Assembly (NCBI RefSeq): GCF_000347035.1
Contig: NZ_ANIJ01000047.1
Coordinates: 377,501-441,500 of the forward strand
Reading direction: 5' to 3'
DNA: 64,000 nt
Origin: Leptospira sp. B5-022
GTDB lineage: Bacteria > Spirochaetota > Leptospiria > Leptospirales > Leptospiraceae
The position numbers and the translations under genes are program-made. Shown here in pieces: positions 11,301-19,408 of this stretch (position 1 is its first letter; each line of letters starts with the position of its first letter). Under the pieces are notes generated by a model. It was given only the letters and a program-made list of their open reading frames with translations, did not search any database and was not told the DNA's origin.

Positions 11301-12170
11301 ATGGAAGAAATACTTCGGCTCTTAAATCCGATCTCACTTCTGAATGCGAAGGAAAGATCCTTAACGGAAGAACTCGTTTTGGTCGTGTATTTCATTCTGA
11401 TCCTAGTAATCGTTTATAAAACTTTCGTATTGACTTTCGATAGGATCAGTCCTCCGGCCGATAATGCGGTCAGATACAATCGCAGAAGGGTGACCCGGAT
11501 CTTATTTGTTGTTGTGGGGGCAGTGTCCCTTCTTCCCGTAATTTTTTCCGGTTTGTCTTATCTTCCCACCGTAATGGGGCTTGCCGGAGCGGGTATCGTT
11601 ATCTCTTTAAAAGATATCACTTTGAATTATGTTGGCTGGCTTTTGATACACGGCAGTAACGGTTTCGAAGTAGGGGATCGTATCGAGATCGAAGGTGTGA
11701 AAGGAGACGTGGTAAATATAGGGATCAACAGATTTACTTTGATGGAGTTGAGTCAGGATCCTAAGTCGGAACAGTCCACGAATCGTTTAGTACATCTTCC
11801 GAACCATACGATCATTCTTCATAAAGTATATGTGGTGAAGGAAAAATTAGGGTTTGTTTGGGACGAGTTCAGGATTAAGATACCTCACGGCTCAGATTGG
11901 GAGAGTGCGGAAAAAATTTTAAACGGCATTCTTAAGAATAGATCCGTAATTGACCAACGTAAGGTAGATTATTCCGTAAGAGAGCTTTCCAAAAATTATT
12001 TGGTCCGTTTGGGGAAAACCACTCCCATCGTGTACGTAAACGTGGAAGAGGGAGGGGTATTATTCTCTCTTCGTTATCTGACTCACATCAAAGATGTGAG
12101 GAATCAAAAGGCAAGTATCTCCCGAGAAGTTTTAAAAAAATTTGCGGAAGCCGGTATTACGATGATCTAA
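11301..12170 (+). CDS. Mechanosensitive ion channel, MscS family
   Basis: Pressure-release channel of the inner membrane. 289 residues: hydrophobic helices at about 20-42, 61-82 and 87-109, the last being the pore-lining TM3 with the glycine/alanine-rich MGLAGAGIVISLKD, then a beta domain with GDRIEIEGVKGDVVNIG and a C-terminal alpha/beta domain. The frame is open to 11205, but that extension reaches into the dispersed repeat and is not membrane-like; the ATG at 11301 is preferred. Its stop overlaps the convergent neighbour's stop by four bases. Confidence 0.85.
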   Translation: MEEILRLLNPISLLNAKERSLTEELVLVVYFILILVIVYKTFVLTFDRISPPADNAVRYNRRRVTRILFVVVGAVSLLPVIFSGLSYLPTVMGLAGAGIVISLKDITLNYVGWLLIHGSNGFEVGDRIEIEGVKGDVVNIGINRFTLMELSQDPKSEQSTNRLVHLPNHTIILHKVYVVKEKLGFVWDEFRIKIPHGSDWESAEKILNGILKNRSVIDQRKVDYSVRELSKNYLVRLGKTTPIVYVNVEEGGVLFSLRYLTHIKDVRNQKASISREVLKKFAEAGITMI

Positions 12171-12568
12171 TCTACCTTGATCGATCTGTGGACGGGGCCG
12201 TAAAGTAAAACGGGAGAGATCAATACCCAGATCAGGATCAAGATCCAAAATTCTCCGGCAAAAATGTTATGCACTTTTAGGAAATCCTTATATGGATTTT
12301 CGGATCCCCGCAAGAACATTAGAAATTCGAAAAGTTCCGTCATAAAAAACCAGACAAGTCCTATTTTAAAGGCATGTGTCTTATTATTAAACGGCCATTT
12401 TTTGGAAACGTATAGTACCGGTATGGAAATAAGTATGATCCCTGTAAAAACGGAGATCTGATGAGAGAGATGCTCTTCGAAAAAATCCTTATAAGCCAGT
12501 TCACGAATGGCAGCGTTCAGCAAAGCGGCTAAAAGGAGAAGGAACCAACTTAGAATATATTTGATCAT
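12167..12568 (-). CDS. Small integral membrane protein, unknown function
   Basis: 133 residues, mostly hydrophobic, with about four transmembrane helices (near 5-20, 38-57, 68-87 and 105-125). I do not recognise the family. It lies downstream of pyk on the same strand after 90 bases, and a perfect 11-bp inverted repeat occupies its leader up to the base before the ATG. It converges on the MscS gene. Amino-acid composition looks like a genuine membrane protein. Confidence 0.65.
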   Translation of the reverse strand: MIKYILSWFLLLLAALLNAAIRELAYKDFFEEHLSHQISVFTGIILISIPVLYVSKKWPFNNKTHAFKIGLVWFFMTELFEFLMFLRGSENPYKDFLKVHNIFAGEFWILILIWVLISPVLLYGPVHRSIKVD

Positions 12569-12616
12569 GATCGGTTTTTATCCTCTGCTTTGAAGATAAA
12601 AAGAAAAAAACCGATC
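12569..12616 (-). promoter_or_regulatory. Inverted repeat in the leader of the small membrane protein gene
   Basis: Perfect 11-bp arms gatcggttttt (12569-12579) and aaaaaccgatc (12606-12616). On the minus strand the second arm ends directly before the ATG, and the purine-rich gcagagga lies in the loop. It has no U-run in the right place to be a simple pyk terminator. Confidence 0.45.
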
Positions 12617-12658
12617 TTTGGAATTGATATATATCCATTTTCCGATTTTTACCGAGAA

Positions 12659-14083
12659 TTATCGTATTTTATAAATTTGCAAAAAATCCACGGACTTTGC
12701 TTCTCCTCCCGGAGCTCCGGAAAGAATTACAACTATATCTCCAGGAGTCAACATCCCGTCTTCAGGAAGTTTTGTTTCCATATAGCGGATCATATCGAAA
12801 AAAGTTTCCATAAAGGGCATAACGTAAGGTTGTACCCCGCGATATAATTTCATCTTTCTTGCAGTCGCTAAATACGGAGTAAAAGAAAGGATAGGGACCT
12901 TCGGTCTCATTTCCGAAGTGATCAGCGCTGAATAACCGCTTCTTGTAAAATTAACGATAGCTTTAGCATTGATACTATGTGCTATTTCTCTTGCAGCGGA
13001 GCCTAATGCCGCTCTTTCTATCTCTAATTCTGATTTTTTTAAATTCCAGTGGATCTCGTAAATACGATCCAAGTTTTCCGTTTCCCTTAGGATCTTTGCC
13101 ATCATCTCCGCGGATTCGACGGGATATTTTCCGCTGGCGGATTCTCCTGATAACATCACTGCATCTGTTCCGTCCATTACCGCGTTTGCAACATCGCTTG
13201 CCTCAGCCCTAGTTGGGCGTGGGTTGTCCACCATGGATTCTAACATTTGAGTCGCGGTGATTACGGGTTTTCCCGCACGGTTCGCTTTATAGATGAGTTC
13301 TTTTTGTAAAACCGGAACTCTTTCCGTTTCCACTTCTACCCCGAGATCACCTCTTGCGATCATGATCCCGTCTGCCGCTTCTAAAATTTCGTCTATATTA
13401 CGGATCGCTTCCGGTCTCTCTATTTTGGCGATGAGCCCGGTCTGTGTTCCTCTCATCATTTCTCTGGCAAGTTCCAAGTCGGAAGCTCGTCTTACAAAAC
13501 TTAATGCGACGTAATCCACACCTAAATTTAGTGCAAACTTTAGATCCAGCAGGTCTTTTTCGGAAAGTGCAGGTGCGGAGATAGGGGTTCCTGGCAAATT
13601 AATTCCTTTGTTGCTTTTTAAAATTCCGCCTATTATAACTTTTAAAACGGCTTCTTTGCTTGATTTGGATTCGACTTCTAGTACGAGTTTACCGTCATCT
13701 ACTAATAGTTTGTCTCCCGAACGAAGATCTTCTATCATGGCAGGGTAGGTAGTGCCGACCGCCTCGGAGTCTCCTAAGTATTCCGCGTCGGGTAAAAGTC
13801 TGATCTTGTTTCCCTTTTCTAATTCGATTTGGGGAACCCGGAGTTTTCCGGTTCTGATTTTTGGTCCCTGCAAATCGGCCATGATGCCAAGAGGAACGCC
13901 GGATTCGGATTCACATTTGCGCAAAGTTTCGAAAACTTTTTTGTGAACTTCGTGAATTCCGTGAGAGAAATTCATTCTCGCGATGTCCATTCCGGCACGG
14001 AGAAGTGCAGTGATAGTAATTTCATCTGAGGAAGAAGGACCGATAGTGCAAACCATTTTGGTTTTTTTTTCAGGGCTAAACAT
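12659..14083 (-). CDS. pyk: Pyruvate kinase
   Basis: Makes pyruvate and ATP from PEP and ADP at the end of glycolysis. 474 residues. Visible motifs: RMNFSHG in the N-terminal barrel, the signature IAKIERPEAIRNIDEI (about 219-234), ATQMLESM and RAEASDVANAVMDGTDAVML (about 291-310). A GGAGG site stands ten bases before the ATG. It is transcribed divergently from the HDAC-like gene. Leptospira live mainly on fatty acids, so the enzyme may serve amphibolic balance; that is background knowledge, not seen here. Confidence 0.96.
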   Translation of the reverse strand: MFSPEKKTKMVCTIGPSSSDEITITALLRAGMDIARMNFSHGIHEVHKKVFETLRKCESESGVPLGIMADLQGPKIRTGKLRVPQIELEKGNKIRLLPDAEYLGDSEAVGTTYPAMIEDLRSGDKLLVDDGKLVLEVESKSSKEAVLKVIIGGILKSNKGINLPGTPISAPALSEKDLLDLKFALNLGVDYVALSFVRRASDLELAREMMRGTQTGLIAKIERPEAIRNIDEILEAADGIMIARGDLGVEVETERVPVLQKELIYKANRAGKPVITATQMLESMVDNPRPTRAEASDVANAVMDGTDAVMLSGESASGKYPVESAEMMAKILRETENLDRIYEIHWNLKKSELEIERAALGSAAREIAHSINAKAIVNFTRSGYSALITSEMRPKVPILSFTPYLATARKMKLYRGVQPYVMPFMETFFDMIRYMETKLPEDGMLTPGDIVVILSGAPGGEAKSVDFLQIYKIR

Positions 14084-14160
14084 GAATGGGAACCTCCGGA
14101 AATTTGGACGTATTTAAGAATGCTATTTCGTTCTTTACGGGGCGAAACGGAAGGGTAAGC

Positions 14161-15093
14161 TTGGGAAAAAAAAGGCACACCCAATTGCGCCAACAGTTAG
14201 AACGGCTCGCTCTAGTTTATCATCCGGAATACAATATGGACCTGGGTCCCCACGTATTCCCCGCACGTAAATACGCAATGATATACAATCAAGTCAAGGA
14301 AGATCCTAAACTTTCTTCCTTGCCTGCGCTCCAACCGGCTCCGGTCGGAGAGGAAGAATTAAGCCTGGTCCATACTCCGGAATTCATTTCCGATTTTATG
14401 AATTTAAGATATACGGACCGGACAATGTATTCGGAACTTCCGCTCAATCAAACTATGGTCAGAAGTTTTTGTCTTGGAGTGGGAGGAACCATTCTTGCGA
14501 CTGAGATGACTGAAAATTACAAATACGTGTATCATATCGGCGGTGGGTTCCATCATAGCATGCCGGATAGGGCGGAAGGTTTCTGCTATCTGAACGACGC
14601 TGCAATTGCGACGAAACTTTATCTGCAAAAATATCCGGAACGAAAGGTTTTATTTATAGATCTGGATCTTCACCAAGGGAATGGGAACGCTAGAATTTTC
14701 CAAGGAGACCCTTCGGTTTGGACTTTTTCCATGCACCAAGAAGAGTTATATCCTAAAAAAGAGAAGTCCAATCTGGATGTACCTTTGGAGAACGGAACCG
14801 GTGACAAAGTTTATCTTTCTCGTTTAAGCGAAGGTTTAGAAAGGATCCGAAACGACTTCAAGCCGGATCTGATCTATTATTTTGCGGGTGCGGATCCTTT
14901 CGAGGACGATTCTCTTGGGGATCTAAAACTTACTTTTGATGGGTTGAAGGCGAGGGATAAGACGGTAAAAACTTTTGCGGATTCTTTGGATATTCCTGTG
15001 GTGATAATGCCTGCGGGCGGTTATGCAAGAAATTTCCACGATACTGTGCGTATCCATTTTAATACGATCAGGGTTTTCGCCTCTTTAATTTGA
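14161..15093 (+). CDS. Histone deacetylase-family (AcuC-like) deacetylase
   Basis: Zinc-dependent amide hydrolase of the arginase/deacetylase fold; bacterial members act on acetyl-polyamines, acetyl-lysine or acetoin-related substrates. Active-site motifs: GGGFHHSMPD, the metal site DLDLHQGNGN (family DxDxHHGNG, here His-Gln), the second metal Asp in AGADPFEDDSLG, and catalytic Tyr in GGYARN. I prefer the TTG at 14161 (310 residues): GGAAGGG stands five bases before it and it leaves room for a promoter between it and divergent pyk. An ATG at 14086 without a ribosome site would give 335 residues. Four bases before the next gene. Confidence 0.83.
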   Translation: MGKKRHTQLRQQLERLALVYHPEYNMDLGPHVFPARKYAMIYNQVKEDPKLSSLPALQPAPVGEEELSLVHTPEFISDFMNLRYTDRTMYSELPLNQTMVRSFCLGVGGTILATEMTENYKYVYHIGGGFHHSMPDRAEGFCYLNDAAIATKLYLQKYPERKVLFIDLDLHQGNGNARIFQGDPSVWTFSMHQEELYPKKEKSNLDVPLENGTGDKVYLSRLSEGLERIRNDFKPDLIYYFAGADPFEDDSLGDLKLTFDGLKARDKTVKTFADSLDIPVVIMPAGGYARNFHDTVRIHFNTIRVFASLI

Positions 15094-15097
15094 TTAC

Positions 15098-15913
15098 ATG
15101 AGCCTATTTTCTAATTCAGATAAATCCACCTCGGGGCAGAGTTATATCGATCCTGAGGCATTAGGTCTTATAGACGTTAACAGAGAATTTAAAACGCATT
15201 TAGGGATTGAAGATACTTTATTTAATCGATTCTCCACTAAGGAAGTGCATGAACTTTTGGAACAATCCGGAATGTTCGAGATGTTGCAGTTCAGAGGATT
15301 CCAAAAAACTAAATTAGAGATCCAAGGGATCTCCGAAGTTGATAATCGTATCTATATCAAAACGGAAGAGAACGAAATTTTAGTCCATATGCGTTTAAAA
15401 TTCTCCGACTTTCTTTTTAAAAAGATAAACGAATCTTTTCCGATGATCTATATCGATTGGCTCTTAAGTCAAAACGTAAGGCTCGGAAAATTAGGAGAAA
15501 AGAAAAAACTTTTCGAAGGCCAGGAATATCCGGGCCTGAATATCATGAACGAGATCACTTCTTTTATCCGATTACTTTCCGGAAAGATCGGAGCGGCGGG
15601 CGCTTTTAATATTCCTGAATATTTTCACGATGCGGTCCTGTTCCATAAAAATTTCAGATATTTATCTCCTGAAAAAGAAGGGGAGTTCAGGGCACTACTC
15701 AGATGTTTTAAAAAAGAAAATCTGAGATCCCTTTCTGCGGCAATCCATTCCGGAAAAATTTTAGATCGCCAAACATCCGCAGTATACTCATGGAGTTACG
15801 GAGAAATGGTGTCTGCGACCAATCCGTACCTCGAAAAATCCTTGTTTGACGAGCAGTATGATTCTATCGTTGCCAGAATTTCCGTGACCCGGGAATTTTC
15901 TAGGATCGATTAG
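15098..15913 (+). CDS. Conserved-looking hypothetical protein between deacetylase and phosphatase genes
   Basis: 271 residues, soluble, no signal peptide or membrane segment. I recognise no domain. It is bounded by four bases to the deacetylase and by zero bases (TAG then ATG) to the receiver-phosphatase gene, so three genes are probably one operon. The centre contains FSDFLFKKINESFPMIYIDW and a helix-rich C-terminus. A role linking the deacetylase to the phosphatase signalling protein is only a guess from position. Confidence 0.7.
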   Translation: MSLFSNSDKSTSGQSYIDPEALGLIDVNREFKTHLGIEDTLFNRFSTKEVHELLEQSGMFEMLQFRGFQKTKLEIQGISEVDNRIYIKTEENEILVHMRLKFSDFLFKKINESFPMIYIDWLLSQNVRLGKLGEKKKLFEGQEYPGLNIMNEITSFIRLLSGKIGAAGAFNIPEYFHDAVLFHKNFRYLSPEKEGEFRALLRCFKKENLRSLSAAIHSGKILDRQTSAVYSWSYGEMVSATNPYLEKSLFDEQYDSIVARISVTREFSRID

Positions 15914-17017
15914 ATGACATCAATTACGATTAAGCCTGAAATTCTGATCATAGACGATGATCGGGACGTAGGAGAAGCCCTGGAAATTCTTCTCTCCAAA
16001 TTAGGCTACAATTCCACTTTTTTCGATTCAGTGGAGAAAGGTAAGGAATATTTCGAAAAAGAATCCAACCCTATCGTCTTCCTGGACATCCATATGCCGA
16101 AAACCAGCGGGTTGGACGTCCTACCTTATTTCAAAAATTTGAATCCTGCCACTCAGGTCATCATGATGACGGGAGAAAGGGATATCAATAATGTGGTGAC
16201 ATCTCTCACTCATAAGGCTTCCGATTTTCTTTTAAAACCGTTCTCTCTTCAGACCGTGCGCATCGCGGCCCAAAGAGCATTGGATTATTATACTTTACTA
16301 AAGGAGAAGGAAGCGAGGGACGAAAATATCCTTAGGGATCTAAGGCTTGCCTCTAAGATCCAAAAAAAGATACTTTCCGTTCCCGTAATCTCTCCTTTGG
16401 AAGTGGCTGTCGATAATACTCCCGCTTCTTTCGTGAGCGGGGATTTTTACGTTCTTTCTAAGATTGATAACAAAATAATGGTCCTTCTCGGCGATATAGA
16501 GGATCACGGGGTGACTTCAGGACTGATAGGACTTCTCATGACAAGCATTGCGAGAGAAGCTTATAAAGAAAACCAGGACCCTTCGAATGTTCTGAAAAGA
16601 ATGAACTTGGAACTTGCCCAAGAGATTGGAACTCATAGCTTGACCGCTGCTGTTGCGGTGATCGATCTGGAAAAAAAGACGATCCGTTATGCGAGAGGGG
16701 GGCATCCTTTTCCTGTTTTATATCAAGCCTCCGGACAAAAACTTCTGAACGAAAAATCGGGACAATTACTCGGCATTATGGATGCCTTGGAATTCGAGTC
16801 TCATGAGATCCCGTATGAGACCGGGGATGTTTTGTTCTTATACAGTGACGGCCTTTTGAATAGTTTATCTAGTCCTTTATTCAAGGAATTGGAAGAAGTG
16901 CGCAAAAAAGGTCTAGGTATAGAAGAATACCAAGAGGCGATCCGCACTTTTAGTAAAGTGAGTTTACCTACTCGGGAATTCAGAGACGATTCAAGTTATC
17001 TACTTTTGAGGCTCTAA
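15914..17017 (+). CDS. Response regulator with PP2C (SpoIIE/RsbU-type) phosphatase output
   Basis: 367 residues. Receiver domain at about 9-122: acidic pocket IIDDD (12-16), phospho-acceptor Asp58 in FLDIHMP, MMTGER (about 85-90) and the lysine in LLKPF (about 112). A short helical linker precedes a SpoIIE/PP2C domain (about 170-365) with SGDFY, the GD at LLGDIEDHG and SDGLL near the end. Such enzymes dephosphorylate STAS anti-sigma antagonists; two STAS proteins occur in this window (35775, 53475), but pairing is inference. The stop overlaps the convergent DUF4105 gene by 18 bases. Confidence 0.88.
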   Translation: MTSITIKPEILIIDDDRDVGEALEILLSKLGYNSTFFDSVEKGKEYFEKESNPIVFLDIHMPKTSGLDVLPYFKNLNPATQVIMMTGERDINNVVTSLTHKASDFLLKPFSLQTVRIAAQRALDYYTLLKEKEARDENILRDLRLASKIQKKILSVPVISPLEVAVDNTPASFVSGDFYVLSKIDNKIMVLLGDIEDHGVTSGLIGLLMTSIAREAYKENQDPSNVLKRMNLELAQEIGTHSLTAAVAVIDLEKKTIRYARGGHPFPVLYQASGQKLLNEKSGQLLGIMDALEFESHEIPYETGDVLFLYSDGLLNSLSSPLFKELEEVRKKGLGIEEYQEAIRTFSKVSLPTREFRDDSSYLLLRL

Positions 17018-18847
17018 TTTTCTTTCGGAACGATCCGGTTTTGCGTTAGGAAACGTTCCTTTTCGAATATTAAAAAATACTAATTCAGGCAGGGAGAAGA
17101 ATGCAGACTGTAGTCCGTCCTTTGCTCTTTTGCCTTTATCGAATGGGCTCGTAAATATCCCCAAAGCAAAATTTCCGATCCCCCAGCCTAAGTTTACGAT
17201 CCCATAAATAGGCCTTAGAAGGATAGTATCATCCGTAAAAAATACGAACATGTGATCATCAAGGTTCGGTTGATAAATTTCGGAGCTGAAAACATTGGAT
17301 TCTTTTAGATAGGTTTTCCATTTTGGATTCGAACCGTATAATTTTTCCAAGGCGGCTTTTCTATGAGAAAGTTCCAAGGTCTCTTCCTTTACATTCCATT
17401 TTTCGGTAATGGAATCGTATGCGATAAATGGAATAAAAGTAAGGGAAGAATGCGGATCTATTCTTTTTCCAAGAACCTTTTCGTAATCCTTTTCGTTTAA
17501 GATAAATTCCAAGGAATCAAAGATCTCGGAGGTGCAGTTTTTGGTGATGAGTTTGAAAGTATAAAAACGTTTCAAGTTCTCATAATATGCTTCTTCTTCT
17601 TTTTCGGAACGGTGCAAGTATTCGGAGATCAGTTGCGATTCCGGAGTTGGAAAGGAAAACACGAAACTTCCGGAAAGATCCGGAGAAAGTCTATCGAACG
17701 TATTTCGGATCGAAATTCCTCTGCTTAACCCTGTTCTTAATTCCCAATCCCTGTTTTCCAGATCCTCCCAAGTGAGATAGTTTTCCTCCGTTAAACTTTC
17801 CGATTTTAGTCTTTCTTCCCTGAACGTTTTAGAGGCTTCTAATAATAGCTCCGAACTTGCTTGGACTCCTCTTTTATCTTTGGACCAAGTAGTGGGAGTG
17901 ATCTGGGAAACTGATTCAGGGAAGGTTACTAAAAAATAAAGTTTTCCGTCCTCTAAACTTTTTTCTAAGACTAAATATCTTGCCAGATTAACGAGTACAC
18001 TATGACCCCAGTTTGAGTTTTCTTCTTTGATAAGTTCGATGATAGAAAATTCTAGAGAGTCTCGTAATGAAACAATTTTTATTCTTTCTTCTTCGTTTAA
18101 GGAATTGCCAGAAGAGAGAAAGATCGCTTCGGGATCTAGAGAATATTTCAAATCTAGGATCTCTAAAACGGAAAGTTTTTCTAGTCTGGGTAAAAACCAG
18201 GATGAAATCCCTTCTTTATAAAATGGATAATTTCCGTTTTGGACGGAAGGAGCCTCGGAGAATAATTTGAATTTTCCGTCGGTGAAAGCTGAGTTTAATT
18301 CCTTTTTGATCTGGGTCCGTATCTTTCCTAGCCAACCTTTGCCGAGTGCGGAGTTCAGCTTTTCCTTTAGGGAGGAAATTTTGGTTCCTTCTTCTTTTTT
18401 AAAATATCCGAACGTTTTGATTCCTATATTTTTTTCCGGTGACTGGAGTTCTTTTAGAAATTGTACATCCGCTCGAATGGATTCCAGATTTTTAAGATGT
18501 TTGAATTGTATAAGAGCTAATTTTTCAAACCCGGTCCGGATCTTATCCAGATCGTTTTCCGAGATCCCTACACGCGCGATCTTACTTGTCCGATTGGAAT
18601 AAGTATTATAAGAATAGGAAAATCTCTCGTAGGATTCGCGAACTACTCTAAAAATTTCGTCGGGATAATATTGGAAATGGATAACCGTATCCTCAAACCG
18701 AAGTGCGGAATGTCCCCCGCTGGATTGTCCAGTGTTTGCATCCACATAGATGAAATCCAAATAGGTTTCTTGGGACTGAACGGTGGTAAAGGGGAGAATT
18801 AAAAGGAGAAGATATAAGCGACCTTTTTCAAAAGGCCGCTTAAACAT
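17000..18847 (-). CDS. Exported DUF4105 protein, Lnb-like
   Basis: 615 residues with a signal peptide (hydrophobic 10-22, TVQSQ cleavage region). The N-terminal domain has YVDANTGQSSGGHSALRF with His46, and a cysteine at about 438 in TKNCTSEIFDSL. A histidine first and a cysteine later is the circularly permuted NlpC/P60-like plan of DUF4105, the family that includes the lipoprotein intramolecular transacylase Lnb. The ATG at 18847 is preferred to a TTG at 18859. It lies 13 bases downstream of a lipoprotein gene. Enzymatic activity is unproven; a peptidase or structural role is possible. Confidence 0.7.
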   Translation of the reverse strand: MFKRPFEKGRLYLLLLILPFTTVQSQETYLDFIYVDANTGQSSGGHSALRFEDTVIHFQYYPDEIFRVVRESYERFSYSYNTYSNRTSKIARVGISENDLDKIRTGFEKLALIQFKHLKNLESIRADVQFLKELQSPEKNIGIKTFGYFKKEEGTKISSLKEKLNSALGKGWLGKIRTQIKKELNSAFTDGKFKLFSEAPSVQNGNYPFYKEGISSWFLPRLEKLSVLEILDLKYSLDPEAIFLSSGNSLNEEERIKIVSLRDSLEFSIIELIKEENSNWGHSVLVNLARYLVLEKSLEDGKLYFLVTFPESVSQITPTTWSKDKRGVQASSELLLEASKTFREERLKSESLTEENYLTWEDLENRDWELRTGLSRGISIRNTFDRLSPDLSGSFVFSFPTPESQLISEYLHRSEKEEEAYYENLKRFYTFKLITKNCTSEIFDSLEFILNEKDYEKVLGKRIDPHSSLTFIPFIAYDSITEKWNVKEETLELSHRKAALEKLYGSNPKWKTYLKESNVFSSEIYQPNLDDHMFVFFTDDTILLRPIYGIVNLGWGIGNFALGIFTSPFDKGKRAKDGLQSAFFSLPELVFFNIRKGTFPNAKPDRSERKLEPQK

Positions 18848-18860
18848 GCTCGATCTCAAA

Positions 18861-19322
18861 TTAGAGGGAAAGATAGCCTCTTTCCAAAGCTTTTACGATC
18901 GCCGGTTTAGAATTTACGTTTGCCGCAAAATTTTTAAATTCTTCCGCACCCACGCCTGCCTTTTTTAATCCTCTTCCGATTGAAACATAAGTGCTTTCTG
19001 AATTTTTCCAGTTGGTCACTCCGTTTTTAGAAGCGAGTTCCGCCAGATCGGATTCGAATTCGGAAGAACGAGTGGATCCGGTTTGTAAATAAATTGCAGT
19101 TAGATTTTCTACATCTCTTTTAAATCCTTTTTTTTCCGCAGCCTCATCCTTGGAAGAAGAAGAAACGGAAGAAACTACGGAAACCACGGATTTAGAAAGA
19201 CTTTCTAACGAATCCGAAGATTTTGAAATGGAATTTGATATAGTATCTAAAAAACAATTTTGGGAGAGTAGGATCCCGAATGTTAGGAAACCTATTCCCA
19301 GAATTTTGTGAAAAAATTTCAT
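18861..19322 (-). CDS. Small lipoprotein
   Basis: 153 residues. Signal peptide ends in LLSQNC, so Cys23 would be lipidated. A serine-rich stretch (SVVSVVSSVSSSS, about 47-59) links it to a compact C-terminal domain. GAGGTG stands six bases before the ATG at 19322; the longer open frame to 19448 runs into the GH36 gene and has no ribosome site. It probably shares a transcript with the DUF4105 gene. Function unknown; it resembles small abundant Leptospira lipoproteins in design. Confidence 0.75.
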   Translation of the reverse strand: MKFFHKILGIGFLTFGILLSQNCFLDTISNSISKSSDSLESLSKSVVSVVSSVSSSSKDEAAEKKGFKRDVENLTAIYLQTGSTRSSEFESDLAELASKNGVTNWKNSESTYVSIGRGLKKAGVGAEEFKNFAANVNSKPAIVKALERGYLSL

Positions 19323-19408
19323 TGATACACCTCGCCTTGGATCTTCCGAATTTTGGAAGAAAGTTTCTGACACGTTCACGTCTATTCTCAACCCGATTTC
19401 AGTAAGAG

